Shown here in pieces: positions 6,959 through 16,296 of a DNA stretch of 55,759 nucleotides (its first letter is position 1; the number at the start of each line of letters is the position of its first letter). The position numbers and the translations under genes were made by a program. Source of the stretch: Bacteroidales bacterium (lineage in GTDB: Bacteria; Bacteroidota; Bacteroidia; Bacteroidales; UBA10428). Location of the stretch: positions 1 to 55,759 of the forward strand of contig JAFGGU010000101.1 in assembly GCA_016930375.1 (NCBI GenBank), given 5' to 3'. The notes beneath the pieces were generated by a model, which was not told the DNA's origin, did no database searches, and saw only the letters and a list, made by a program, of their open reading frames with translations.

Positions 6959-9086
6959 AATTGTCGCCTGTGTCTTTGCTGTAGCGGTTACTAACCGGCA
7001 GGGAGAAATAAAAGATAGTCCCGCCTCCTTTCCTGGCTTCAAACCACAACCGGCCGCCCATGGTTTCCGCAATCTTTCGTGCAAAATATAAACCGAGCCC
7101 GGTTCCGCCGTATTTCCTTTTGGACGATTCGTCAAGTTGCCGGAATTTTTCAAAAATCACTTCCTTGTACTCTTCAGGAATACCAATTCCGGTATCTTCC
7201 ACGTAAAAGATCATATGATTATGATTTTCCCTGGCTCCGAAATGAATTGATCCTGAGTTGGTGAATTTTACTGCATTATCGAGTATATGCCATAATACCT
7301 GCTGCAAACGCATAGGATCAGCTACAATGGTTTCCGATTTGTTTTTATGGTTATCCTGAATGATGTCGATAAATGGCTTATTCTTTCTGGCCATATTATC
7401 AATCAAAGGCTCGTTCATCAGGCTCAGAAAATGTTCGACGTGAATGATTGACGGATGCAGCTGGAGGCTGCCTGATTCGATCCTGGACGTGTCGATGATA
7501 TCTTCAATCATATTGACAAGGATCTTGTTGTTCTTTACGACATGGTCGTTGTATTCTTTTCTTTTTTCCGGAGTAATGTCTTCTCTCAACATTAATCCTG
7601 AGAAACCTGTAATAGCATTTAAAGGAGTCCTGATTTCATGGCTCATATTGGCAATAAAGGCAGTTTTCAATTTGTCGGATTCTTCGGCCCTGATCTTGGC
7701 CTCTTCAAGTTCACGGGTCCTTGAGATTACCCGTTCCTCCAGGTTTTCCTTAATACTGAGCAGTTCCTGTTCTGCCCTCTTCCTTTCAGTAACCTCATCC
7801 TTCAGTTTTTCATTGGCCTTTTTCACAGTTCTGCTGTAATAGCCACTTACTGCAATAATAATCAGGGTAAGGGTCACAATGGCCGCCAGTCCAATGGTGC
7901 GACGGATTTTATCCCTGATCGCCTCCTGCCTTTCGATCCTCAGATTTTCAATTTCACGGTCCTTTAATTGTGTTTTATAACGCATTTCAATTTCAGCGAC
8001 ATTCTGATGCACGCTTTCATTGTAGAGTGAATCATGGAATTTCTCATACTGCTTTAATTCTTCAAAAGCACTCTTATGGTCATTCAGGGCATAATATACA
8101 TCAGCCAGTTCATAGTGACAGTCGGCTTCATTTTCCACAAGAGAAATCATTTTGGAATATTGCAGGCTCTTTTGCAAAAAATCAAGCGCTTTTTCATAGT
8201 TGCCGGTCTTTCTGTTCACCATACCCAGGCTGATGTATCCGTATGCAATTCCAAAATTGTTATTTTCCTTCAGGAAAATAGACAGCGCTCTGTTATAGTA
8301 ATCAAGGCTTTTGGGATAATCAGCCTGATCTTCATACAGACTTCCCAGGTTAAGATACATTCCGGCCACAGCCAGTGTATCCTTCAACTCATTGTAGATT
8401 CTCAATGCCGACAGGTGGTAACCTAATGCTTCTTTATCCTTATCCTGGTCATCGAGAATAATCCCCATGTTCTGAAGAATCCCGGCTTCATCCAGCCTGT
8501 TTTTCTGTATCCTGTACAAATCCAGCGCTTTACTATAATAATCCATGGCTTCCTCCGACCTGCCCAATTCAGCATACAATACACCTATATTCTGGTAACA
8601 TGTGGCCAACAAGGAATTTTCCCTGTTCTCCACTGCCAGTCGCATGGCGTTGTGAAAGGCACGGTTGGCTTCATCGTATGTTCCGATATTAAAATACGAA
8701 AGTCCGACCAGATTATAGGTAAATGCTTTTTTTAAAGAGTCGCCAGTCTGGGAGTACAATTGCAGCAAATGTTTCAGGTGTTTCAGCGCGTCCCGGTATC
8801 GTTCGGCATCGTAATAATAGCCGGCGACAATATCCACAGCCTCACCTTCAAGATTCAATGAATTATTGGCCCTGGCCAGGTGAATTGCCTGGTTTGCATA
8901 AATCAGGCAACTGTCGCTTTTTATGGATGCCAGGTAGGATGCCTTGTCAATGAGCAGTTCAATCTTCTTTTTCTCAGAGGCTAGAATGGGTTTCTCCATT
9001 GACTTGTCATCAATAGGGAATCCATGAGAAATAGCCGGAATTGAGAATAGAGATACCAGGGCAAATATGAGGAACCTTTTTGGCAT
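6957..9086 (-). CDS. TPR-containing hybrid-free sensor histidine kinase
   Basis: 709 aa. A signal-like N-terminus is followed by about eight tetratricopeptide repeats (residues about 45-360, for example NLVGLSYFNIGTYDEANRAFHNAM and NLGSLYEDQADYPKSLDYYNRAL). One membrane helix follows at about 395-417 (TIGLAAIVTLTLIIIAVSGYY), then a coiled coil, and a HisKA domain with the phosphoacceptor His483 in NMSHEIRTPLN. The HATPase domain has N box HILDNAVKFT, G1 EDTGIGIP and G2 GGTGLGLY. The TPR part is predicted to be periplasmic and to sense through protein binding. No response regulator is adjacent, so the partner is unknown. Confidence 0.9.
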   Translation of the reverse strand: MPKRFLIFALVSLFSIPAISHGFPIDDKSMEKPILASEKKKIELLIDKASYLASIKSDSCLIYANQAIHLARANNSLNLEGEAVDIVAGYYYDAERYRDALKHLKHLLQLYSQTGDSLKKAFTYNLVGLSYFNIGTYDEANRAFHNAMRLAVENRENSLLATCYQNIGVLYAELGRSEEAMDYYSKALDLYRIQKNRLDEAGILQNMGIILDDQDKDKEALGYHLSALRIYNELKDTLAVAGMYLNLGSLYEDQADYPKSLDYYNRALSIFLKENNNFGIAYGYISLGMVNRKTGNYEKALDFLQKSLQYSKMISLVENEADCHYELADVYYALNDHKSAFEELKQYEKFHDSLYNESVHQNVAEIEMRYKTQLKDREIENLRIERQEAIRDKIRRTIGLAAIVTLTLIIIAVSGYYSRTVKKANEKLKDEVTERKRAEQELLSIKENLEERVISRTRELEEAKIRAEESDKLKTAFIANMSHEIRTPLNAITGFSGLMLREDITPEKRKEYNDHVVKNNKILVNMIEDIIDTSRIESGSLQLHPSIIHVEHFLSLMNEPLIDNMARKNKPFIDIIQDNHKNKSETIVADPMRLQQVLWHILDNAVKFTNSGSIHFGARENHNHMIFYVEDTGIGIPEEYKEVIFEKFRQLDESSKRKYGGTGLGLYFARKIAETMGGRLWFEARKGGGTIFYFSLPVSNRYSKDTGDN

Positions 9087-9213
9087 ACTGTATTAAATAC
9101 TGAAACTGACAGTAGTACGAAAAATAATCTGGCTGAGTTGTGTTTTTGTTACCTATATTTTATCGCAGATAAATATAATACTATTCTGTTAGTGTGTACT
9201 GAAGATAAAAAAA

Positions 9214-9602
9214 GCAGTAAACCTGTAAGCCGGATTCTGTTCCCATGTTCCTCTCGGAAAATGGGTTTCTACCATTTGTCTGGTCGATCTACCCCCCGGT
9301 ATCGGACGGGCAGTCCTCAAGCACCGGTATACGTGATCTTTCAACCCGCAAGACGAACAGCCTGCGATGTCGCCACCGCAACTGGTGGGCTCTTACCCCA
9401 CCTTCTCACCCTTGCCCCGATAAAGAATTCTGCGGGTTTTACGGAGTAAAACCCTGCAGATTCTAAATCGAGGCGGTTTTTTTCTTCTTCGTTACTATGT
9501 CCTCACAAACATCTTCCGTTTCGGAAGTGCGGTGCCCTGCGTTGTCCGGACTTTCCTCCCCCCTTCTGCAAGCAGAACTGGAGCGATAGAACGGTCTACT
9601 GC
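9214..9602 (-). ncRNA. rnpB: RNase P RNA
   Basis: The RNA subunit of RNase P, which trims tRNA 5' ends. Read on the minus strand it has the conserved GAGGAAAGTCCGGAC block near the 5' end, the GGTAAGAGCCCACC block in the middle and ACAGAATCCGGCTTA near the 3' end. The ends are set by helix P1: GCAGTAGACC (9602-9593) pairs with GGTTTACTGC (9223-9214). A run of seven T follows directly (9213-9207), so P1 sits at a terminator. The 5' strand of P1 overlaps the stop codon of the preceding Smr gene (9596-9598). Confidence 0.95.
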
Positions 9603-10669
9603 TTTTTTTCAATGATCAGATGTACCAGGGTTGCCCCAAAACCATATTCTTTAAATGAGGCATCCTGATAAATATATTGAGGATACTTCTCCTGTAATTC
9701 TTTCCTGATTTGCATCTTAAGGGTTCCCTGACCCAGTCCGTGAATAATGACAAGTTTGCGAAGCCTCTTACTTATGGCTTCCTCTATGGCCGAATGAAAA
9801 CGGCTCATTTGCAATGTCAGGATTCCTGCGGGCGAGTACTGGGTGTTTTGCAGCGCCGCTTCATCCATGTGCAGGTCCACCTCCATCGTATCTGGTGCCG
9901 GCTCCTTCTTTTTACCCGTCTTTTCAGGATTTGCATCCGCCTGCAGCTTAAGCTCCCTGATCTCCTCAGGAACAACAATATCAACAGGGAATTCTTTTGA
10001 TAATCCGGAATTTATGCTGAAAAGCAAAGCTTTTTCTTCAAAGTAATCGTTTTCACGGTAATAGCTTTCCTTGCTGAAATTGACCAGGTTTAAACCGATC
10101 AGTTTATCAATTACTTCCTTTCTGTTATACTTCCCTTTACTTACCAGAATCAACTGAACATGGATATCACTGATTTTGCTGATTTCGGTCTGATCGAAAC
10201 TTTTTATGTGATTTTTGGTCTCGGCCTCAATCATACCCGAAAAAAGATAATAAAATTCCCCACCCTCTTTTAAACCGAGGTGATAGTAAGCAGCATATGC
10301 CGAGTCATTGATCAAATAGCAGGACAGATCACTGCTGAAAACGGGGCCGGAATTTTCTGGTATAAAACCCAGCAAAAACTCCGCCGGTGCATTGACAGGA
10401 ATATTTCCGGGTATCGCCTGCTTTCTCGTAGTCCTATGACTTTCCTGTTTTCCGGATTTCTGATCCGGTTCCGTAACAGGTTTTATTTCAGGCTCTTCTC
10501 TTTCATTGAGTGTAAAGTTACCGGAGAATACCAGTTCCTTTTCGGCAACCGGGATTTCAAAACCATCCTCTGTCAGAACGTACACCTTATCATTGGCATC
10601 TATCCGGTTAATAATACCACCGCCCGTTTCATTTAAAAATCTAACTGAATCGCCTCGTTTGAACTTCAT
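9596..10669 (-). CDS. DUF2027 domain protein with C-terminal Smr domain
   Basis: 357 aa from the ATG at 10669; longer readings run into the divergent queA-like gene. The N-terminus KFKRGDSVRFLNETGGGIINRI is a small SH3-like/KOW-like fold seen in Bacteroidota DUF2027 proteins. A linker rich in Pro, Glu and Lys and a central beta-rich domain follow. The last about 80 residues are an Smr domain (VDLHMDEA, then IIHGLGQGTLK with the HGxGxG motif). Smr domains act as nucleases or in ribosome-collision rescue; here the role is not established. There are no MutS domains, so it is not MutS2. The stop codon lies inside the 5' end of rnpB. Confidence 0.85.
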   Translation of the reverse strand: MKFKRGDSVRFLNETGGGIINRIDANDKVYVLTEDGFEIPVAEKELVFSGNFTLNEREEPEIKPVTEPDQKSGKQESHRTTRKQAIPGNIPVNAPAEFLLGFIPENSGPVFSSDLSCYLINDSAYAAYYHLGLKEGGEFYYLFSGMIEAETKNHIKSFDQTEISKISDIHVQLILVSKGKYNRKEVIDKLIGLNLVNFSKESYYRENDYFEEKALLFSINSGLSKEFPVDIVVPEEIRELKLQADANPEKTGKKKEPAPDTMEVDLHMDEAALQNTQYSPAGILTLQMSRFHSAIEEAISKRLRKLVIIHGLGQGTLKMQIRKELQEKYPQYIYQDASFKEYGFGATLVHLIIEKKQ

Positions 10670-10705
10670 GGTTATTCCTTCACTGTTTAGAAATGTAAAA
10701 TTAGT

Positions 10706-10713
10706 TATTTTTG
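10706..10713 (+). promoter_or_regulatory. Bacteroidota -7 box (TATTTTTG)
   Basis: A perfect TAnnTTTG match 20 bp before the TTG start of the queA-like gene. It predicts a leader of only about 10-15 nt. This supports the TTG start, as no in-frame ATG lies between box and gene. Confidence 0.5.
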
Positions 10714-10732
10714 CGGGCCAAATGATTTTCCA

Positions 10733-11950
10733 TTGAAACCAATTGCCGATATCAGTCCCCATCAGTTCTCCTATGATCTGCCCGATGACCGGATTGCGCT
10801 TTTTCCGGATGAATACAGGGATAATTCACGAATTTTGATCAGAAATGGCGATGGGTCGCTGCAACAGGATACTTTCAGAAACCTGGCAAGCTATCTGCCC
10901 GGTGACAGTCATGTTTTTTTAAATAATTCGAAAGTCATTCCGGCCAGACTTGTCTTTACCAAAGAAACCGGTTCCCGTGTTGAATTGTTCTGCCTGAGAC
11001 CCATTAACCCCGCAGATTATGTCCTGTCTTTATCTGCAACTGAATACTGTACCTGGGAATGCATGGTTGGCAATCTGAAAAGATTTACCGGCAGTTCTCT
11101 TGAAATGAATGTAAACATGGATGAAGGTACTGTGGTACTGAGAGCTGATAAGGTAAGCCTTGCAGGCAATATTGCCATCATCAGATTCTCCTGGGATAAG
11201 GCCATCCGTTTTGGCGCCATTTTATACTCGGCCGGTCAGACCCCTCTGCCTCCCTACATTAAAAGGGAAACCACAGAACTGGACCGACAGAGATACCAGA
11301 CCGTATACTCAAAATATGACGGTTCAGTAGCAGCGCCAACAGCAGGTTTACATTTCACGGAATATATTCTTGATCAATTGCAGCAGAAAAACATTCATTG
11401 TCATGAACTTACATTGCATATAGGTGCCGGAACGTTTCAACCCATGAAATCCGAAAAAATCCGCGATCATAAAATGCATGCTGAAACGTTCCGGATTACT
11501 GCTGATCTGATCCACACGCTGGCTGGGATGGAGGCACGGGTTATCTGTGTGGGCACCACTTCAGTTCGTGCATTGGAAAGCCTTTACTGGCTTGGTGTAA
11601 AAATTATTCAATCCGGGGGCAGAATAACCGGCGGATTGCAGCTTGATCAATGGGAAGTCTACGACCTTCCCCGCTCATATTCAATGAAAGAGGCATTCGG
11701 GGCATTCCGGGAATGGATCGATGAACAGGATGCTAAGGAACTTTTTGCTTCAACGAAAATAATGATCGTTCCTGGATATGAATTCAGGGTCACAGACACA
11801 CTGATCACTAACTTTCATCAGCCTCAGAGTACTTTGCTGCTGCTGATTGCCGCCTTTATAGGTGATTCATGGAGGGATGTCTACCGCTATGCCCTTGACC
11901 AGGACTTTCGCTTTCTGAGCTACGGTGACAGTTCGTTGTTATTTCAATAA
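10733..11950 (+). CDS. queA: S-adenosylmethionine:tRNA ribosyltransferase-isomerase (QueA family, long form)
   Basis: 405 aa. The family transfers and rearranges the ribose of SAM onto 7-aminomethyl-7-deazaguanine in tRNA to make epoxyqueuosine. Motifs: SYDLPDDRIALFPDEYRDNSRILI at the start, FLNNSKVIPARL, the catalytic-region YSKYDGSVAAPTAGLHFT, LTLHIGAGTFQPMK and the C-terminal TNFHQPQSTLLLLIAAF. It starts with TTG; the only nearby ATG (10722) is out of frame. It is longer than E. coli QueA (356 aa) and matches the second, about 400-aa form found in Bacteroidota, so a strict QueA activity is likely but not certain. Its stop lies 6 bp from that of the convergent threonine aldolase. Confidence 0.85.
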   Translation: MKPIADISPHQFSYDLPDDRIALFPDEYRDNSRILIRNGDGSLQQDTFRNLASYLPGDSHVFLNNSKVIPARLVFTKETGSRVELFCLRPINPADYVLSLSATEYCTWECMVGNLKRFTGSSLEMNVNMDEGTVVLRADKVSLAGNIAIIRFSWDKAIRFGAILYSAGQTPLPPYIKRETTELDRQRYQTVYSKYDGSVAAPTAGLHFTEYILDQLQQKNIHCHELTLHIGAGTFQPMKSEKIRDHKMHAETFRITADLIHTLAGMEARVICVGTTSVRALESLYWLGVKIIQSGGRITGGLQLDQWEVYDLPRSYSMKEAFGAFREWIDEQDAKELFASTKIMIVPGYEFRVTDTLITNFHQPQSTLLLLIAAFIGDSWRDVYRYALDQDFRFLSYGDSSLLFQ

Positions 11951-11956
11951 ACCGGT

Positions 11957-13000
11957 TTATACAGCTGCAAGCAGTGATTGCAGACAGGCTGCAAAACTTT
12001 CGATATCCCCGGTTGTTGTATCGAACGATGTCATCCAACGCACCTCAGATCGTGCTTCGTCCCAAATGTAAAAGAAATATTTGTCCTGCAATGGTTTGAT
12101 GATCTCCCTGGGGATTATGGCGAAAACCGCATTGGCTTCAACCTTTTGGGTAATCCGGACACCCGGCAGAATGCTTGTTTTGCGGAATAATAATCCGGCC
12201 ATCTCGTTGGCGTGTGCTGCATTCGTGCGCCATAGATTGGTGTGGAGGTAAACGTGAAACTGAGCACCGATATACCGCATCTTGGAAGCCAGTTGCATAC
12301 TTTGTTTCCGCATGTATTTGAAATTCTCAGCCAATTCAGGCCGGAAGAAAATGACCGATTCTCCGAAAAGCATACCGTTCTTGGTACCCCCAAAAGACAG
12401 AACATCAACACCTGCATCAGCTGTAAAGGATTTAAAATCAAGATCCAGCGACACTGCAGCATTGGCCAGCCTGGCGCCATCCATATGCAGAAACATGTTG
12501 TACTGTTTTGCGAGAACCGACAGGGAGCGGATTTCTTCGGAAGTATATACAGTTCCCATTTCGGTAGGCTGACTGATAGAGATCACTTTGGGCTGTACAT
12601 GGTGCTCAAATCCAAAACCGTGCAGGTGCCTTTCAATCAAAGCCGGTGTAAGCTTACCATCGGAAGAAGGCACCGAAAGCAGTTTACAATTGCAGAATTT
12701 TTCAGGCGCACCGCACTCATCCACATTGATGTGTGCGGTTTCAGCGCAAATCACCCCGTGAAAGGAATCAATAAGCGAAGAAAGGCTCAGTACATTAGCT
12801 CCTGTACCGGTAAGCACAAAAAATACCTCAGACTCCCGGCCAAAGTAACTTTTAATGGTGCGAACCGCATTTCCGGTATACGGGTCGTCTCCATAGGCAA
12901 TTACATGTCCTTTGTTTGCTTCCTGAATGGCTTCAACCAGGAGCGGGTGAATTCCGGCGTTGTTGTCACTGGCAAAACCCCTGAAAATATCTGTATTCAT
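11957..13000 (-). CDS. Low-specificity threonine aldolase (PLP enzyme)
   Basis: 347 aa, a fold-type I PLP enzyme of the beta-eliminating lyase/threonine aldolase family. It would cleave threonine or allo-threonine to glycine and acetaldehyde. Seen: FASDNNAGIHP at the start, YGDDPYT near 36-42, the ring-stacking His90 in AETAHINVDECGA, the PLP-binding Asp174 in HMDGARLANA and the Schiff-base Lys207 in SFGGTKNGM. Cytoplasmic. The stereopreference (L or L-allo) cannot be told. It is a single gene on the minus strand, convergent with queA. Confidence 0.92.
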   Translation of the reverse strand: MNTDIFRGFASDNNAGIHPLLVEAIQEANKGHVIAYGDDPYTGNAVRTIKSYFGRESEVFFVLTGTGANVLSLSSLIDSFHGVICAETAHINVDECGAPEKFCNCKLLSVPSSDGKLTPALIERHLHGFGFEHHVQPKVISISQPTEMGTVYTSEEIRSLSVLAKQYNMFLHMDGARLANAAVSLDLDFKSFTADAGVDVLSFGGTKNGMLFGESVIFFRPELAENFKYMRKQSMQLASKMRYIGAQFHVYLHTNLWRTNAAHANEMAGLLFRKTSILPGVRITQKVEANAVFAIIPREIIKPLQDKYFFYIWDEARSEVRWMTSFDTTTGDIESFAACLQSLLAAV

Positions 13001-13060
13001 GATACCGATCCTTTAAAGGGGCAATGTACAAAAAGTTTGTCAGAATGCCGTGGCGACTGG

Positions 13061-13552
13061 CTATTCTTTCCCTTCGTCAGGAACAAATTCCAGGGCCAGT
13101 GAATTGATACAATACCTCTGTCCCGTTGGTTGCGGTCCGTCATCAAACAGATGGCCCAAATGAGATCCGCACTTTGAACAGGAGACCTCAGTGCGGATCA
13201 TGCCATAGCTTCGGTCCTCATGAAGTGTCAGATTCTCATTTTTATAAGCATCATAAAAGCTTGGCCATCCGCTTCCTGAATTGTATTTGGTATCTGAATC
13301 GAAAAGTCTGTTTCCGCATGCCACACAACGGTAAAAACCCTTTTCATAGAATTTGTCATATTTACCGCTGCCCGGTGCTTCCGTCCCTTTTAAACGGCAC
13401 ACGTTATATTGTGCCGGGGTAAGGACCTGCTTCCATTCGGTTTCGGTTTTAACGGTGGTATTCTCGTCAGTCATAATGTTGTTGTTTTGCTGCCCGTTGG
13501 ATGAACAGGATACTATAAAAATGAAAATAACTGCCCAAATTGAAATTTTCAT
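13061..13552 (-). CDS. msrB: Peptide-methionine (R)-S-oxide reductase, predicted lipoprotein
   Basis: 163 aa. It reduces the R epimer of methionine sulfoxide in proteins. The N-terminus is a lipoprotein signal (MKISIWAVIFIFIVSC, lipid Cys16), so the enzyme acts in the envelope. The MsrB domain starts near 38 (EWKQVLTPAQYNVCRLKGTE). Zinc is held by Cys76/Cys79 (CVACG) and Cys125/Cys128 (CSKCG). Catalytic Cys148 sits in RYCINSLAL. The resolving Cys, if any, would be near Cys95 of other MsrBs and is not present here, so a recycling partner may act directly on Cys148. Possible role: repair of oxidised envelope proteins. Confidence 0.93.
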   Translation of the reverse strand: MKISIWAVIFIFIVSCSSNGQQNNNIMTDENTTVKTETEWKQVLTPAQYNVCRLKGTEAPGSGKYDKFYEKGFYRCVACGNRLFDSDTKYNSGSGWPSFYDAYKNENLTLHEDRSYGMIRTEVSCSKCGSHLGHLFDDGPQPTGQRYCINSLALEFVPDEGKE

Positions 13553-13613
13553 ACTAATTGCTTTAAGTTAAAAACAAACAAAACGGTAAATAGTTTAATT
13601 GCCATTGGTTTTA

Positions 13614-13621
13614 TACATTTG
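13614..13621 (+). promoter_or_regulatory. Bacteroidota -7 box (TACATTTG)
   Basis: A perfect TAnnTTTG match 68 bp before the ATG of the secreted protease at 13689; it predicts a leader of about 60 nt. GTTTA at 13593-13597 lies near the -33 position. Confidence 0.5.
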
Positions 13622-13688
13622 CCTACTGATATTCGCTTTCATTTTCATATAAAAAGACCCGGGTTCTATACCATATTATACTTTTCCA

Positions 13689-16286
13689 ATGCACCGATCG
13701 CTCATCTCCATTCTCGTCCTGTTAACGCCTGTCCTGAGCGTTACCGCTCAAATCTCGGAGGGCGGGGTTCCCTATTCTTCCCTTGTTTCCGGACTGAAAA
13801 GTACAGCTGCGCTTCCCCATATTCAGCTTAAAAGTTATGATATTACCGAACTGCTTGCTGAAGATGAATCGAATCCAATCCCCTATCGTTACGCACTTTT
13901 CGAGGATACGGTCATCGATATAAAGAATAGCGGAAAAGCTGACAGGATCAGCGGAAAGGGGAATATCTGGCGGTTCAGGATCCAATCCGGACAGGCAAAA
14001 TCGATGCAGATCCATTTTAAGAAGTTCTTGTTACCCGCGGGGGCCAGACTTTTTATATACAACGAAAGCCAATCCATTATCCGGGGTGCCTTCACCCAAA
14101 AGAATATGCTGCCTGATTCCACCCTTATCCTGGCCGACTTTCCGGGTGCTTTGATGATTGTTGAATACTTCGAGCCTGATAATGCTGAATTCAGCGGTGA
14201 AATCATCATGGGTTCCATTTCACAGGCTTATAAAGATGTTCTGACCGAACTTAACGGCGAGCCTTATATAAATATCAATTGTCCTGAAGGGAAGGATGTT
14301 CAGCTAAATAAACATGCCGTATCCAAAGTGACTTTCATGTCGGACGGGATATCTTATCTTTGTTCCGGTTCGCTCATGAACAATGCCAGAAACGACGGAA
14401 CTCCCTATTTCCTGATTGCCCACCATTGCATCAGCAATGCCAATGAAGCATCCACCATGATTGCTTATTTTAACTATGAAATTCCGGTTTGTGATGGAGA
14501 AGCCCTAACACCCCTGACACTTTCCGGCGCGAGTCTCCTGTCAACGGCTGATTCTTCTGATTATACACTTCTTCAGCTCAGCACACAGCCTCCCAATACA
14601 TACCAGCCGTTTTATGCAGGATGGGATGTTCGGGATACGGTCGCGAAAAATGTTGTCGGCATTCATCATCCCCTGGGACTCACGAAAAAGCTGAGTATTG
14701 ATTACGACACTATTTTTGCAACGGATACTGATATTACCTGGGATGAAAGCAATTCGTTTTCCCCCGCTGGCAGTCACTGGGTTGTAAGTTTTGATCTTGG
14801 AACTACAGATGGCGGTTCCTCCGGTTCCCCCTTGTTCAATGAAAAGAAACAGATTATCGGGCAGCTTCATGGTGGAGGCACCAATTATGATTTATACGGT
14901 AGCCTGGCATACTCCTATGTAAATCCCCCGGCTGGTTATCCCCCTCTGAAGGAATTCCTGGATCCCGATAATACAGGCTTGATGGTATTGGATGGTTATT
15001 ATCCTGCCGATAATCCACCCGATGCTTTTTTCACGGTACCGGAGTACAAAGTTTGCATTCATGCACCGGTCCGACTCAGGGATTATTCTGTATTTGCACC
15101 CTATGAACGAAACTGGATCATTACCCCAGCATCCTATGCTTTTACGGACGGAACATCAGAAACTTCACCCATCCCTGTTATTAAATTCGCTGATACAGTT
15201 CTGTACACCGTTTCACTTGTCGCCTCCAACTCTTTCGGCAAAGACACCATGAAAATTTCAGATGGCATCCGGGCAGATAATACCATTGAAATAGATGTAT
15301 ATACTTTATCTTCAGGGGAGATATGCCTCTGTGATTTTGAACAGATTAAGCTGGCAGCCCTTGGAGCAGATTCTTACAGCTGGAGTGTTCTGCCGGAGGA
15401 TACGGATAAGGTGGTTGTGGATTCAGTAACAGGAGATACGGTTACGATCAGTGTGTTAACCGGTTATAATCCTGAGGCGGCGTACAGTTTTGATATCATC
15501 ACCATCGGACAGCAAGGAACATGTGCGGATACTCTGCAAAGCACTTTTGAAGTGCTTAAACCCGAGAATGATGAAATTGCCAATGCCATCCAGTTATCCT
15601 ATGGCAAGAGCATTCTCTACAACAACATCTGTGCTACCGTTGAGACAAATGAACCCATTCCTCCTTTCACATCCTGTACCTCCCAGCTCTCCTGGTGTGA
15701 TGAATACGGCACAGGTGAAGATATCGTTGAAAACAGCGTATGGTTCAAATTTATTGCGCCGGGAAGCGGCAAGGTGAGATTATGGTCAACAGGAATGGAT
15801 AATCAGATTGCTTTGTATGAAGCCAGTTCTGAAGCCGATATCCTGAACGCGAACTATACCTTGTTGGGGGCCAATGATGACAGAACAGATACCGATTACC
15901 ATCCCAATATACGGTCAGCGGATGTTATCCCCGGAAACACATACTGGATCCAAGTGGATGGCAGCGGAGGTGGATTGGAAGATTTTTTCTTTATGCATCT
16001 TTATGAGATGATATCCAGCGAAACCCCCGACCTGTTTGAAAACAAACTGCTGGTTTATCCACAGCCCGCTTCAGAATATGTGTTCCTGAAAGGTGATGTA
16101 TTAACAACTTTAAACACCGTAAGTCTGGAAATATTCAATGCGGCAGGTACATTGGTTCTGCAGGAAAACCGGAAGGTAGACCAGGGCACCCTGGTGATTG
16201 ATGTATCATACTGGGAAACAGGCATTTATTTAACCCGGGTTTCTTCAGGCAAAACGGTCTGGACAGCACGGATCGTTAAATATTAA
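13689..16286 (+). CDS. Secreted trypsin-like serine protease with T9SS sorting domain
   Basis: 865 aa. Signal peptide 1-20 (VLSVTAQ). A beta-rich propeptide-like region runs to about 200. The chymotrypsin-fold protease covers about 210-415, with His246 in FLIAHHC, Asp291 in SSDYTLLQL and Ser378 in DGGSSGSPLF. This arrangement resembles the lysyl endopeptidase/Lys-C-like group. A PKD-like domain follows at about 425-515, then Ig-like and CUB-like beta domains. The C-terminal sorting domain is at about 790-865 (LLVYPQPASEYVFL, ending VWTARIVKY), which sends it through the type IX system to the cell surface or outside. rlmN starts 10 bp after its stop. Confidence 0.9.
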   Translation: MHRSLISILVLLTPVLSVTAQISEGGVPYSSLVSGLKSTAALPHIQLKSYDITELLAEDESNPIPYRYALFEDTVIDIKNSGKADRISGKGNIWRFRIQSGQAKSMQIHFKKFLLPAGARLFIYNESQSIIRGAFTQKNMLPDSTLILADFPGALMIVEYFEPDNAEFSGEIIMGSISQAYKDVLTELNGEPYININCPEGKDVQLNKHAVSKVTFMSDGISYLCSGSLMNNARNDGTPYFLIAHHCISNANEASTMIAYFNYEIPVCDGEALTPLTLSGASLLSTADSSDYTLLQLSTQPPNTYQPFYAGWDVRDTVAKNVVGIHHPLGLTKKLSIDYDTIFATDTDITWDESNSFSPAGSHWVVSFDLGTTDGGSSGSPLFNEKKQIIGQLHGGGTNYDLYGSLAYSYVNPPAGYPPLKEFLDPDNTGLMVLDGYYPADNPPDAFFTVPEYKVCIHAPVRLRDYSVFAPYERNWIITPASYAFTDGTSETSPIPVIKFADTVLYTVSLVASNSFGKDTMKISDGIRADNTIEIDVYTLSSGEICLCDFEQIKLAALGADSYSWSVLPEDTDKVVVDSVTGDTVTISVLTGYNPEAAYSFDIITIGQQGTCADTLQSTFEVLKPENDEIANAIQLSYGKSILYNNICATVETNEPIPPFTSCTSQLSWCDEYGTGEDIVENSVWFKFIAPGSGKVRLWSTGMDNQIALYEASSEADILNANYTLLGANDDRTDTDYHPNIRSADVIPGNTYWIQVDGSGGGLEDFFFMHLYEMISSETPDLFENKLLVYPQPASEYVFLKGDVLTTLNTVSLEIFNAAGTLVLQENRKVDQGTLVIDVSYWETGIYLTRVSSGKTVWTARIVKY

Positions 16287-16296
16287 CATATCCTCC

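Noticed and set aside
9596..10762. Longer start and MutS2 label for the Smr-domain gene
   Set aside because: No MutS core domains are present, and the extra 31 residues would run past the divergent queA-like promoter.
12242..13102. 286-aa open frame on the plus strand
   Set aside because: Antisense to the threonine aldolase gene, which has all PLP motifs; the frame has no domain signal.
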